Source: an uncultured Bacilli bacterium
GTDB taxonomy: Bacteria; Bacillota_I; Bacilli_A; RF39; UBA660
NCBI GenBank assembly: GCA_944364005.1
Contig: CALVVW010000018.1
Location: forward strand, 1-24,551
Direction of reading: 5' to 3'
Length of the DNA: 24,551 nt
Shown: in pieces, positions 1-7,297 of the stretch
Numbering within the stretch: the first letter of the stretch is position 1
Layout: each line of letters starts with the position of its first letter
Notes under the pieces: generated by a model
Told to the model about the DNA's origin: nothing
Seen by the model: the letters and a program-made list of their open reading frames with translations, nothing else
The model's database searches: none
Program-made: the position numbers and the translations under genes

Positions 1-9
1 AGTTAAAAT

Positions 10-77
10 TATTATACTAATAAACTGATGATTTGCAACTTCATCAATTTACTAATTAGTATTATACGTGGTATAAT
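10..77. repeat. Nested inverted repeats upstream of the kinase-like gene
   Basis: Three inverted repeats lie in the first 77 bases. Positions 10-21 and 55-66 are complementary at 11 of 12 positions. Inside them, TGATGA (26-31) pairs with TCATCA (41-46) around a 9-base loop. Overlapping the right arm, ATTATAC (61-67) and GTATAAT (71-77) form a perfect 7-bp repeat around GTG. The last repeat places a -10-like hexamer on each strand, so it could be a divergent promoter or an operator. There is no T-run after the inner hairpin, so a terminator is unlikely. The function is inference, and AT-rich DNA produces weak palindromes by chance. Confidence 0.45.
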
Positions 78-111
78 AAAATAGTTATTAATAGATTTAT
101 TTAACAATATG

Positions 112-120
112 TGCTATAAT
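112..120 (+). promoter_or_regulatory. Extended -10 promoter for the kinase-like gene and rluB
   Basis: TGCTATAAT at 112-120 is an extended -10 element. The matching -35 position (about 92-97) is poor, as is usual for extended -10 promoters. Transcription would begin near base 127, where the ribosome binding site CGGTGAT (127-133) starts, so the leader would be only about 10 nt. Confidence 0.6.
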
Positions 121-136
121 AACCAGCGGTGATAAC

Positions 137-865
137 ATGGGATTAAAAAATATAAAAATTACTGCTGAACAAAAAGCGTACTATGAAACGAATTGTATAG
201 ATTTAGGAGCAGAAAGCAATATATATCAAAACAGTCCTAATACTATAATTAAAATTTGGAAAGATGAAGTAATTAGCGATGCCCAAAAAGAAAATAAAAA
301 AGAGAAACTAGTAAAAATGTACGAAAGAAAACTAAAACATATGCCAACGATTATAAGTACATATAGCCTAGACGATGTTTGTATTGGTTACGAAATGAGT
401 TATGATGAAGATGATATACCAATGCTAATTGCTCCACTAGATAAAAGTGCCAAATTAAAAGTATTAAAAGAAATGAAAGAAATTTTACAATATTTTGCTG
501 AGGAAGGAGTAATTTATCCAGATATAAAAAATGATAATATTTTAATCAATCATAGAACCGGAATTGCTACTTTTTGTGATATGGATAATAGTAAAGTAGA
601 TAATCTACCTATAGATGTATACCCTACTTATGCGGAAATATTTACGGAAAGATATGGACAAGAAGATAGCACTTTACATTCTTATATGCTTAATCTATAT
701 ACTTTAACAGCACTAAATGATATTTGGCAGGATGAAGCAATACTAGGAATTAATCAAGATGACTACCAAAATATGGTTACAGAAAAGGGAAAAGTCATTT
801 TAAAACAAATGAAAAAAATTACTCCAACATATACAGGAGAATATCTAATCGATTATATAAAATAA
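137..865 (+). CDS. Divergent protein-kinase-like protein
   Basis: A 242-residue soluble protein with the layout of a minimal protein-kinase fold. K39 sits in a VAIK-like strand (TIIKIWK). A catalytic-loop motif DIKNDN (129-134) resembles the DxKxxN of Ser/Thr kinases, but the usual HRD is YPD. The metal-binding DFG is replaced by DMD (148-150, in FCDMDNS). The glycine-rich loop is only hinted at (LGAESNIYQ, 23-31). The retained D129, N134 and D148 make an active phosphotransferase possible; the substrate is unknown. There is no membrane segment or signal peptide. The start is set by CGGTGAT three bases upstream. rluB follows after 18 bases with no terminator between, so the two are probably cotranscribed. 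It could instead belong to the aminoglycoside/choline-kinase-like branch of the superfamily. Confidence 0.75.
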   Translation: MGLKNIKITAEQKAYYETNCIDLGAESNIYQNSPNTIIKIWKDEVISDAQKENKKEKLVKMYERKLKHMPTIISTYSLDDVCIGYEMSYDEDDIPMLIAPLDKSAKLKVLKEMKEILQYFAEEGVIYPDIKNDNILINHRTGIATFCDMDNSKVDNLPIDVYPTYAEIFTERYGQEDSTLHSYMLNLYTLTALNDIWQDEAILGINQDDYQNMVTEKGKVILKQMKKITPTYTGEYLIDYIK

Positions 866-883
866 TAAAAGAGAGGTAAGAAC

Positions 884-1600
884 ATGGAAAGACTACAAAA
901 AGTAATAGCACAATCAGGTCTAACATCTAGAAGAAAAGCAGAAGAGTTAATAAAAGAAGGAAAAGTAAAAGTAAATGGAGAAATAGTAACGGAATTAGGT
1001 ACCAAAGTATCTAGTAAGGATATAGTAGAAGTAAACAATAAACCAATTGAAAAAGAACAAAAAGAGTATTATATCTTAAATAAACCAAGAGGAGTAGTAA
1101 CAACTACAAGTGATGAACATCATAGAAAAACAGTAATTGATTTAATACCAACAAATGCTAGAATTTATCCAGTAGGAAGACTAGATTATGATACGACAGG
1201 AGTACTATTATTAACAAATGATGGAGAGTTTGCTAACATCTTAATGCATCCAAATGACAAAGTAGAAAAAGTGTATATGGCAAAATTAAATGGAATTATT
1301 AAGGGTGAACAAATTAATAAGTTAAAAGAGGGAGTAGAAATAGACGGACAAACAGTAAAAGCTACTCGTGTAAAATTAAAGAAAGTAAATGATAAGTCTA
1401 ACACTTGTATGGTTCAAATAACAATCCATGAAGGAAAAAATCATCAAGTAAAGAAAATGTTTGAAAGTGTTGGATTCCAAGTAGAAAAATTAAAAAGAGA
1501 AAAAGTTGCCTTCTTTGACTTAAAAGATTTACAATCTGGAGAGTTTAGAAAATTAACCCCAAAAGAAATAGCCAAAGTATATGCCTTAGAACAAAAATAA
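884..1600 (+). CDS. rluB: 23S rRNA pseudouridine synthase B (RsuA/RluB family)
   Basis: A 238-residue pseudouridine synthase of the RsuA/RluB/RluE/RluF family, expected to isomerise a uridine in 23S rRNA near the peptidyl-transferase centre. The N-terminal S4 RNA-binding domain spans about 1-60 (ERLQKVIAQSGLTSRRKAEE). The catalytic domain follows, with YYILNKPRGVVTT (62-74) and the motif GRLDYDTTGVLLLTNDGE, whose Asp101 is the expected nucleophile. The family motif EGxNxQVxxM appears as EGKNHQVKKMF. Length is normal. The start has an AGAGAGG ribosome binding site and lies 18 bases after the kinase-like gene. RsuA is the main alternative name, but the sequence fits the RluB group of Gram-positive genomes better. 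Confidence 0.93.
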   Translation: MERLQKVIAQSGLTSRRKAEELIKEGKVKVNGEIVTELGTKVSSKDIVEVNNKPIEKEQKEYYILNKPRGVVTTTSDEHHRKTVIDLIPTNARIYPVGRLDYDTTGVLLLTNDGEFANILMHPNDKVEKVYMAKLNGIIKGEQINKLKEGVEIDGQTVKATRVKLKKVNDKSNTCMVQITIHEGKNHQVKKMFESVGFQVEKLKREKVAFFDLKDLQSGEFRKLTPKEIAKVYALEQK

Positions 1601-1620
1601 AATTCCCTTAGGGAATTTTT
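1601..1620. terminator. Bidirectional terminator between rluB and a minus-strand gene
   Basis: AATTCCC (1601-1607) pairs with GGGAATT (1611-1617) around TTA, followed by TTT. The left flank is A-rich, so the hairpin also works on the minus strand, where the zinc-ribbon gene ends at 1622. Confidence 0.85.
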
Positions 1621-1621
1621 C

Positions 1622-2161
1622 TTATGGCATAAAATAAAGAACCCAGAAACAAATAAGAATGCCAACTATTAAAAAGATAAAAAGAAAAATACCTGGTCCA
1701 CTAATAGAATTATGTGTATGTTTTCTTAATTGCTCTAAATAAGAAGAAGGATACATCTTTTTAATTACTTTAATTTTTAAACGATATAAAAATACACAAA
1801 ATGGATTGTAAGCAATGGCCGCAATCGTTCTAGTAAATAAAAAACCAAATAAAAGTAGATATATCGTTTTACCAAAATTAACAATAAGGTACCAAATATA
1901 AATTTCTAGAACTTGTAAAAGAAATCCTATAATAATAAAGCCCCGAATCCACAAATAAAGAGGACCTAGCCAAAAACATGTTTTAGTATTATTACCTCTA
2001 ACGATAGTATCATATGCATTTCCCAAATAAATCTCTAAATCACTAGCTTGATGTTCTTCATAACCATGTATTTGTTTTCCATCATCTAAATACCCGCAAT
2101 GAGGACAAAATACATGACTATTTGATTTTAACATATCTTTTCCACAACTAGGACACTTCAT
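1622..2161 (-). CDS. Zinc-ribbon membrane protein, copy 2
   Basis: A 179-residue protein starting with a treble-cysteine zinc ribbon: CPSC (3-6) and CPHC (19-22). A conserved HGYEEHQASDLEIYLG segment follows (32-47). The rest is hydrophobic, with three to four membrane segments at about 63-82, 84-100, 101-122 and 158-177 and a basic stretch near 127-147. The FWLGPLYLWIRGF stretch resembles the FFGPLWLLYRK core of the DUF2628 group; that family assignment is a recollection and tentative. It is a paralogue of the adjacent upstream gene, with which it forms a two-gene operon (25 bases apart). The start has a GGGAGGT site four bases upstream. Role unknown. Confidence 0.8.
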   Translation of the reverse strand: MKCPSCGKDMLKSNSHVFCPHCGYLDDGKQIHGYEEHQASDLEIYLGNAYDTIVRGNNTKTCFWLGPLYLWIRGFIIIGFLLQVLEIYIWYLIVNFGKTIYLLLFGFLFTRTIAAIAYNPFCVFLYRLKIKVIKKMYPSSYLEQLRKHTHNSISGPGIFLFIFLIVGILICFWVLYFMP

Positions 2162-2186
2162 AGTAACCTCCCTCTAATAAGTACTT

Positions 2187-2747
2187 TTAATCCGTCAATG
2201 TCAATAAATTTATATATATTAAAATCAAAGAAATAACAAAAAGAACAAAAAGTAACACTGCTAGAAATAATGACATATATTTATTGAAATGACCATTTCT
2301 TTTTCTAAGTTCTTCTAAGTAAGTATCAGGATGCTTCTTTTTAATCTTTTTTATCTGTCTATTATAAAAATAAATACAAATCATATTATTAACAGCCGAA
2401 AACAATAACCTAGAAATTAAAACAGCAATCCCTAGTAAATAATATCGAAAATGAAAAAAAGAATTATACATTGCAGACCAGAATAGCCATTCAAGTGGCA
2501 TCAAAACAAGTCCTAATAAGATAAATCCCCGGTAACATAAATATAAAGGACCTAAAATAAAACTAGTAAACCAGTTCTCATTCCTCCAAATTTTATCAAA
2601 ATCTTTACCTAAATAAATTTCTAAATCACTAGCTTGATGTTCTTCATACCCGTGAATCTGTTCCCCCTCATCTAAATATCCACAATGAGGACAAAAGGTA
2701 TGATGACAATCTTTCATTAGCAACTTACCACACCTAGGACAATTCAT
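2187..2747 (-). CDS. Zinc-ribbon membrane protein, copy 1
   Basis: A 186-residue paralogue of the next gene downstream. CPRC (3-6) and CPHC (19-22) form a zinc ribbon, then comes the shared HGYEEHQASDLEIYLG segment. Several hydrophobic helices follow, including FILGPLYLCYRGFILLGLVL, and there is a final helix near the C-terminus. I chose the ATG at 2747 because AGGTGAT lies four bases before it and the protein then opens directly with the zinc ribbon, as in its paralogue. An in-frame ATG at 2792 would add 15 hydrophobic residues and has no ribosome binding site. The pair shares an identical 29-base DNA stretch (2034-2062 and 2620-2648). Function unknown; a membrane protein with a cytoplasmic zinc ribbon is the safest description. 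Confidence 0.8.
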   Translation of the reverse strand: MNCPRCGKLLMKDCHHTFCPHCGYLDEGEQIHGYEEHQASDLEIYLGKDFDKIWRNENWFTSFILGPLYLCYRGFILLGLVLMPLEWLFWSAMYNSFFHFRYYLLGIAVLISRLLFSAVNNMICIYFYNRQIKKIKKKHPDTYLEELRKRNGHFNKYMSLFLAVLLFVLFVISLILIYINLLTLTD

Positions 2748-2833
2748 ACTATCACCTATAATAAGTATAAATACTCCATAGAAAAATAACAATAAAAATT
2801 AAGTAAAAAAAAAAGAATTTACATTTTGAATAG

Positions 2834-2862
2834 TTTTCAATAATTTATATACATGCTATAAT
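2834..2862 (+). promoter_or_regulatory. Promoter of the ABC exporter operon
   Basis: TTTTCA (2834-2839), a 17-base spacer and TATAAT (2857-2862) preceded by TGC give a good sigma-A-type promoter. The start codon at 2884 is 22 bases from the -10 element, so the leader is about 15 nt. Confidence 0.75.
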
Positions 2863-2883
2863 TAAAAGTAGAGTAGGTGTAAT

Positions 2884-3708
2884 ATGAATAAACTAAGAAA
2901 ACTAATAAGAACAAAATGGCTAACGCTATTAGTATTAATAACCACAGCCCTATTATTTATCATGACAATAAAAAATTATCTAGATCAATATGCTATGATT
3001 GATGGATATAATTTTTCAGATTTTAGAGTAGTCTACTTTGATATACAAACTTGTACTGGAATGTCTATGTTAATATTTCCTTTAATATTAATTGCTATAG
3101 TAATAGATAGATGGCATCAGTTATTTAAAAATGGAAATATTAAAAACTATGTAACAAGAGTGTCTTATAAAAAATTAAAAAAGAAAATATTCTCATCTCT
3201 GGCCTTAATATCTCTGTTATATCCAGCAATATTAGTAATTTACTTGATAATAAGTTTAATTCTATCATCCGGAGGAATAGAACATCTCACTAGAGCAGAT
3301 TTTGATATGGTATTTAACTATAATTTATATAAGAATTTTATCTTGTATTTCTTTCTTCATAGTATCTTACTATATATTGCAGGATTTACAACATCACAAT
3401 TTGCACTACTATTTTTAAATAAAGTAAAAAGTAAAATATTAACAGTAGTCTTTTCCTACTGTGCCTATTTCTTGACAAGTTTTCTCTTAGCCTATGGTAT
3501 CGATGTCTTAATGCAAATGTTTTTTGAAATAAATATAAACTCTAGCTATATTGACTATTTTCAAATATGGTACCCTAGAGCCGATATAAACTATGGTCTA
3601 TATTTAGTTTCTAATATTATTTTTTGTAGTGTATTATCACTGGTCATAATGAAAATGTATAAAAAGAAAGAGAAGGTGTTAATGACCAATGAAAAAGAAA
3701 TGGTTTAA
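2884..3708 (+). CDS. ABC exporter membrane subunit 1
   Basis: A 274-residue integral membrane protein with six predicted helices at about 12-30, 59-76, 103-128, 151-177, 184-212 and 238-258, and a basic cytoplasmic loop at 85-101. It looks like the one-helix-bundle permeases that pair with BcrA-type ATPases, although no specific family motif is visible. It is first in an operon with a second six-helix protein (20-base overlap) and an ABC ATPase, so the two permeases probably form a heterodimer driven by that ATPase. The start follows GTAGGTG. The substrate cannot be told; export of a peptide or lantibiotic-type immunity is a guess from the ATPase type. Confidence 0.8.
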   Translation: MNKLRKLIRTKWLTLLVLITTALLFIMTIKNYLDQYAMIDGYNFSDFRVVYFDIQTCTGMSMLIFPLILIAIVIDRWHQLFKNGNIKNYVTRVSYKKLKKKIFSSLALISLLYPAILVIYLIISLILSSGGIEHLTRADFDMVFNYNLYKNFILYFFLHSILLYIAGFTTSQFALLFLNKVKSKILTVVFSYCAYFLTSFLLAYGIDVLMQMFFEININSSYIDYFQIWYPRADINYGLYLVSNIIFCSVLSLVIMKMYKKKEKVLMTNEKEMV

Positions 3709-4435
3709 AAATAAAGCATTAATTGATGCAATTACAAAAACAACAAGATTTAAAGTAATTTTCTTCTTTGTAATCATAATCGCTCTAATTGGTGGACTAA
3801 CGGATACACCACCAAGAAAAGAATTATTTACAGCTATATTAAATTATCATAGTAGTTTTATCTTTACCGTTGGCTTTTCTTTAGTTTTCTTACTAGCAAC
3901 ACTAAATACTTGTCTAGAATTTTATGCAAATGATACTTACCTCATCCGTCTAAAAAACAAGAAAAACGTCCTAAAACATTTAATTATCTTAGTATTACAA
4001 ATTAATGGATTATTATTGTTATGCTATGCCATCATCTATATTTTAGTATTAAATATTAATATGTTAGACTGTTATGATACCATACCAATATTTCAGTATT
4101 CTATAAAAAGTAATATATATTCTATCTTTTTTGCAATACGTGCGTATTTATTAATTATGATTTTTATGGTAATAAATACAATTCTTTTTGTAATATTAAA
4201 AGAAAATAAAACTATCATAATAAACTTAATTTACTTATTAATTTTTCCCATCTATGATCCTTTAGTAGCAATTCATTTTAGATTATTACCCTGGGATTAT
4301 TTCTCAGTAATTAATTATGGTTGTTTTGCAAAAGAATTAAAGTATTCTATATTTTATATTCTATTATTAGTAATAGTTAGTATCTTGTTATTTGTATTCG
4401 CAACAAAGAAGAAAACAGAAAGGAAGAGTTTATGA
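3689..4435 (+). CDS. ABC exporter membrane subunit 2
   Basis: A 248-residue membrane protein with about six helices (near 22-36, 55-74, 98-121, 144-170, 176-196 and 218-238) and lysine-rich cytoplasmic ends. It overlaps the first permease by 20 bases and the ATPase by 4 bases (ATGA, where its TGA stop meets the ATPase start), which implies translational coupling of all three. It shows no clear sequence similarity by eye to the first permease, so the transporter is probably built from two different membrane subunits. An AAGGTG site lies 10 bases before the ATG. The TGA stop is evidence for the standard genetic code. Confidence 0.8.
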   Translation: MKKKWFKNKALIDAITKTTRFKVIFFFVIIIALIGGLTDTPPRKELFTAILNYHSSFIFTVGFSLVFLLATLNTCLEFYANDTYLIRLKNKKNVLKHLIILVLQINGLLLLCYAIIYILVLNINMLDCYDTIPIFQYSIKSNIYSIFFAIRAYLLIMIFMVINTILFVILKENKTIIINLIYLLIFPIYDPLVAIHFRLLPWDYFSVINYGCFAKELKYSIFYILLLVIVSILLFVFATKKKTERKSL

Positions 4436-5082
4436 AAATTGAAATTAAGAATGTATCCAAAAAATTTAAAGATATCAATGCACTAGAGAATGTATCTATG
4501 ACCCTAGAATCTGGTAAAATTTATGGTTTCGTAGGACATAATGGTTCCGGGAAAACAGTTTTATTAAAGTTAATATGTGCTTTTCTAGAACCATCGACAG
4601 GAGAAATCTTGTTTGATGGAGTAAATGTAATTAAGGAAAATAGTTTTCCACCAAGTACGAGAGCTTTAATCGAAAGACCAAATTTTCTATCAGATTTAAC
4701 AGGAAAAGAAAACTTAGAATTACTAGCTAGAATTCAAAATAAAATAGGAGAAAAAGAAATAGAAGAAACCTTAGAAAAAGTAGGCTTAAAACAAGTAGAA
4801 AATAGATTATATTATAAATATTCTCTAGGAATGAAACAAAAACTAGGAATTGCTCAAGTACTAATGGAAAACCCTGATGTTTTAATATTAGATGAACCAT
4901 TCAATGGTCTAGATGAAGAAAGTGCTAAAAATATTAGAGAAATTTTATTAAAAGAAAAAGAACAAGGAAAACTAATCATTCTAGCAACCCATATTAAAGA
5001 AGATATGGAACTATTATGTGATGAGTTCTATAAGTTTAATGATGGTGTAGTAACAAAAGAGGATAGTGAAATAGGACAATAA
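4432..5082 (+). CDS. ABC transporter ATP-binding protein (BcrA-like)
   Basis: A 216-residue ATPase powering the transporter formed with the two preceding membrane proteins. Walker A is GHNGSGKT (35-42), the signature is YSLGMKQKLGIAQ, Walker B is DVLILDEPFNGLDEES and the H-loop is ATHIKED. The Q-loop region reads ALIERPNFLSDLTGKENL, close to the ALIExPxFYPxLT form of bacitracin-resistance and lantibiotic-immunity ATPases, hence the BcrA-like label. It is shorter than typical BcrA (about 300 residues) and ends soon after the H-loop, with no C-terminal regulatory domain. Its GTG/ATG choice is fixed by the ATGA overlap with the upstream gene. Confidence 0.92.
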   Translation: MKIEIKNVSKKFKDINALENVSMTLESGKIYGFVGHNGSGKTVLLKLICAFLEPSTGEILFDGVNVIKENSFPPSTRALIERPNFLSDLTGKENLELLARIQNKIGEKEIEETLEKVGLKQVENRLYYKYSLGMKQKLGIAQVLMENPDVLILDEPFNGLDEESAKNIREILLKEKEQGKLIILATHIKEDMELLCDEFYKFNDGVVTKEDSEIGQ

Positions 5083-5111
5083 AAAACGTAACGATAATTC
5101 GCTACGTTTTT
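5082..5111. terminator. Bidirectional terminator, ABC operon / ferredoxin
   Basis: AAAAACGTA (5082-5090) pairs with TACGTTTTT (5103-5111), with two further CG pairs beyond one mismatch. The A-run and T-run flanks let it serve both the operon on the left and the minus-strand ferredoxin gene ending at 5122. Confidence 0.85.
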
Positions 5112-5121
5112 AAATTCAAAA

Positions 5122-5313
5122 TTATTCTTCTACTTCGATAGCACCAGTAGGGCAACTATCAGCGGCATCTTGTACTTCTCGTTTTTTATCATCTGCGACA
5201 TCTTCATTTTTAACAGTTGAAATTCCTTCATCATCTATTTCAAAAACTTCATCACAAATCATAGCACAAGCACCACAACCGATACAACTATCTCTATTTA
5301 CTTTTACTTTCAT
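5122..5313 (-). CDS. fer: Ferredoxin with one [4Fe-4S] cluster
   Basis: A 63-residue acidic electron carrier. The cluster ligands are C10, C13 and C16 (CIGCGAC) and C54 (in SCPTGAI). C20 is an extra cysteine at the position where two-cluster ferredoxins would supply a second-cluster ligand; the other second-cluster cysteines are absent. This is the monocluster type used by many anaerobes and Bacilli. The start at 5313 is set by AAGGAGAG seven bases upstream; an in-frame ATG at 5331 would overlap that site and is less likely. It is a single gene facing the ABC operon. The redox partner is not visible here. Confidence 0.93.
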   Translation of the reverse strand: MKVKVNRDSCIGCGACAMICDEVFEIDDEGISTVKNEDVADDKKREVQDAADSCPTGAIEVEE

Positions 5314-5334
5314 TTTTATCTCTCCTTCCATCTA

Positions 5335-5363
5335 ATTATACTAAAAAAAATTATTGACGTAAA
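5335..5363 (-). promoter_or_regulatory. Ferredoxin promoter
   Basis: On the minus strand, TTTACG (5363-5358), 17 bases and TATAAT (5340-5335) precede the ferredoxin start by about 20 bases, with the ribosome binding site in between. Confidence 0.65.
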
Positions 5364-5428
5364 GCACTATTTATATCTTTTGTTTTTACAAAACCTGTGA
5401 TAAACTTAAGTATAGGAAGGTGAGCGGT

Positions 5429-6340
5429 ATGAGAAGTAGAATGGAACGTTACGAAAAACAAGAAAACGCTTCTACAACACGTAGATCCAGCAAAAATCAA
5501 GAACTATACGAAAATATTGGCCGTAATACGAAATACACTAATTTTACAGACGTAACCAATGCTAATGCTTTTGACCTAGGTACCGCTAAGAAAAATTATC
5601 GTACTAGAGAAGGTTACCATCAAATGAAAGAGTACAATGATTTTAAACCAGAAACAAAATTAAAAAAAGAACTAGATGACTTTAATTATATATATCAAGA
5701 TCATGAAAATAAAGTATACGATATTAATAGTGTATTAGCCGAAGCTAAAAAGAATAGAATTCAAAAAGACGAACTAGAAGCCAAACGAAAACTAAAAAAC
5801 ACCAATTATAACATTCTAGCAAGTCTAAATCCAGAAGAACTAGAAAAATACCGGAAAGAGAAAGTAGAAAGAACTAGACCTGATACCGATGGAATAAGGA
5901 ATTTAATCGATACCATTACTTCCAAAACCTTAGCTGGAGAAATTGATCAAGCAACTAGTGTCGACTTATTAAGTGACCTAATGGCAACGAATATTATGGA
6001 TAGAGTAGAAAAACCAGTCCCAGATGAAAAGGAAGAAGAAAAAGAAAATAATACCGAAGAACTAGAAGAAAGACTAGCTCTATCGAAAGAAATATTAGAT
6101 AAAGAACAACTAGAAGAAGTAAACAAATTAAAAGATCAAAAAATAGACAAAGAAAATATCATGGCTCAATCAGATACAGACTTCTACACTAGAAGTATGG
6201 ACTTATCAGCCGAAGACTTTGAAATGGATGATGAATTTAAAGAAAAAAAACTACCACTTCCTATCAAAATCGTCCTAATTATTCTAGTATTAGCCGTACT
6301 AGCAGTCGCTGGATTCTTTATTTATAGAAATTTATTTTAA
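5429..6340 (+). CDS. Charged protein with C-terminal membrane anchor, unknown
   Basis: A 303-residue protein that I do not recognise. Residues 1-270 are highly charged and hydrophilic. Arg/Lys-rich stretches come early (RSRMERYEKQ). An acidic low-complexity stretch (EKEEEKENNTEELEER) follows near 200-215, and predicted helical coil after that. A single hydrophobic helix (about 276-299, IKIVLIILVLAVLAVAGFFIY) sits at the extreme C-terminus, followed by four residues. With no signal peptide, the bulk should lie in the cytoplasm, tethered to the membrane. I chose the ATG at 5429 because AAGGTGAG lies just upstream; a GTG at 5420 is part of that site. It is monocistronic, with its own terminator. 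A cell-division or scaffold role would be a guess. Confidence 0.72.
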   Translation: MRSRMERYEKQENASTTRRSSKNQELYENIGRNTKYTNFTDVTNANAFDLGTAKKNYRTREGYHQMKEYNDFKPETKLKKELDDFNYIYQDHENKVYDINSVLAEAKKNRIQKDELEAKRKLKNTNYNILASLNPEELEKYRKEKVERTRPDTDGIRNLIDTITSKTLAGEIDQATSVDLLSDLMATNIMDRVEKPVPDEKEEEKENNTEELEERLALSKEILDKEQLEEVNKLKDQKIDKENIMAQSDTDFYTRSMDLSAEDFEMDDEFKEKKLPLPIKIVLIILVLAVLAVAGFFIYRNLF

Positions 6341-6365
6341 TACTCAAAAATTTTGAGTATTTTTT
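6339..6365 (+). terminator. Terminator of the membrane-anchored protein gene
   Basis: AATACTCAAAA (6339-6349) pairs with TTTTGAGTATT around a very small loop and is followed by a T-run; it overlaps the stop codon. Confidence 0.85.
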
Positions 6366-6434
6366 CATGAAGTGCTACCACTAAAGAAAAAAATTATGTT
6401 ATATTATTATGTATAAGATGTAGGAGGAATAGCT

Positions 6435-7274
6435 GTGAATCTAAAGTTTGTAGTAAATGATTATGTATTAATCTGGAACTTATTATTTCAAGCTTCTATT
6501 AATGAAAGAGTCCATAAATTAAAACAAAAGTTATGGATTAATTATAAAAAAGAATATAATAATACTTATCGTGATAAAGATTTAATATTAAAAGATACAA
6601 AAAATTTTATTCCAAATGATGATACAATATATAATATTGTCTTAGAAACAAAAGAATATGAAAAAATAAAAAGAGATACCGAAAAATATCGTAACGAAGT
6701 ATTAAAAATATGGGATAATAATAAAAAAGAAGCAACAAAAATTATAAAAGCAATCACAAGACTAGATTTAAAACCATATCAAATATTAGTAGTAAGTGAA
6801 CAATTAGATATTATAGATACAACAACAGTAAAAGATGCTAAGATAAATACCGTAGTATTAGGAAAAAAAGTAACATCAGATACTTCTATGAAGTTATTAG
6901 TAGAATTAGTATTTCAAATACTAAAACATGAATTTAAAGAATATAAAACTGAGTATAAAGAAATTGTAGATGCTGTAGTAGAATTAGCTGTATTAAATGA
7001 ATTTCCAACAAGACTAACAGGAAGAAGTCATTATTTAACAGGGGATCCTACGCTAAATTATTTAAAAAGACAAATATATCCTTACTGGTTAATGTATCTA
7101 GGAGCAGATAAAGAAGATATGTTAAGTTTTATGATGCGTGATAAAATAGCTTTTGATGTAGATAAATATGCTTATGAAAAAGAATTAAAGAAAAAAGATT
7201 TATTAGAGTTTATTGATTTTTGTATTAGAAATCAAAAATATATTGTAAAGATAAATGAATTAGAAATTATATAA
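6435..7274 (+). CDS. Conserved-looking protein of unknown function upstream of polC
   Basis: A 279-residue, predominantly helical, lysine-rich soluble protein that I cannot assign. It has a hydrophobic helical segment (LLVELVFQILKHEFKEY, about 154-170) and a GRSHYLTGDPTLNYLKRQIYPYW stretch with the look of a conserved core. No signal peptide, membrane span or known catalytic motif is visible; the KHEF sequence is not an HExxH metalloprotease site. The start is GTG at 6435, supported by TAGGAGG seven bases upstream. polC follows 23 bases later without a terminator, so the two share a transcript. A weak -10-like TATTAT lies at 6402-6410. Confidence 0.7.
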   Translation: MNLKFVVNDYVLIWNLLFQASINERVHKLKQKLWINYKKEYNNTYRDKDLILKDTKNFIPNDDTIYNIVLETKEYEKIKRDTEKYRNEVLKIWDNNKKEATKIIKAITRLDLKPYQILVVSEQLDIIDTTTVKDAKINTVVLGKKVTSDTSMKLLVELVFQILKHEFKEYKTEYKEIVDAVVELAVLNEFPTRLTGRSHYLTGDPTLNYLKRQIYPYWLMYLGADKEDMLSFMMRDKIAFDVDKYAYEKELKKKDLLEFIDFCIRNQKYIVKINELEII

Positions 7275-7297
7275 TAATAACAGGAAGGGTCGGTAAT

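Noticed and set aside
4433..4435. Possible Mycoplasma code (TGA as Trp), given the AT-rich genome
   Set aside because: Tryptophan is encoded by TGG throughout, and TGA here ends a permease gene exactly at a 4-base overlap with the next start, so TGA is a stop.
5420..5431. Upstream start codons GTG 5420, GTG 12518, TTG 16381, TTG 16770, ATG 5331 and ATG 2792
   Set aside because: Each falls within or before a ribosome binding site or leader stem that serves the downstream ATG, and the shorter proteins match their families or paralogues better.
6371..6385. Shared GTGCTACCA word upstream of the 6435 gene and in the rpsO leader (16334)
   Set aside because: Only nine bases are identical, with no shared pairing partner; likely chance.
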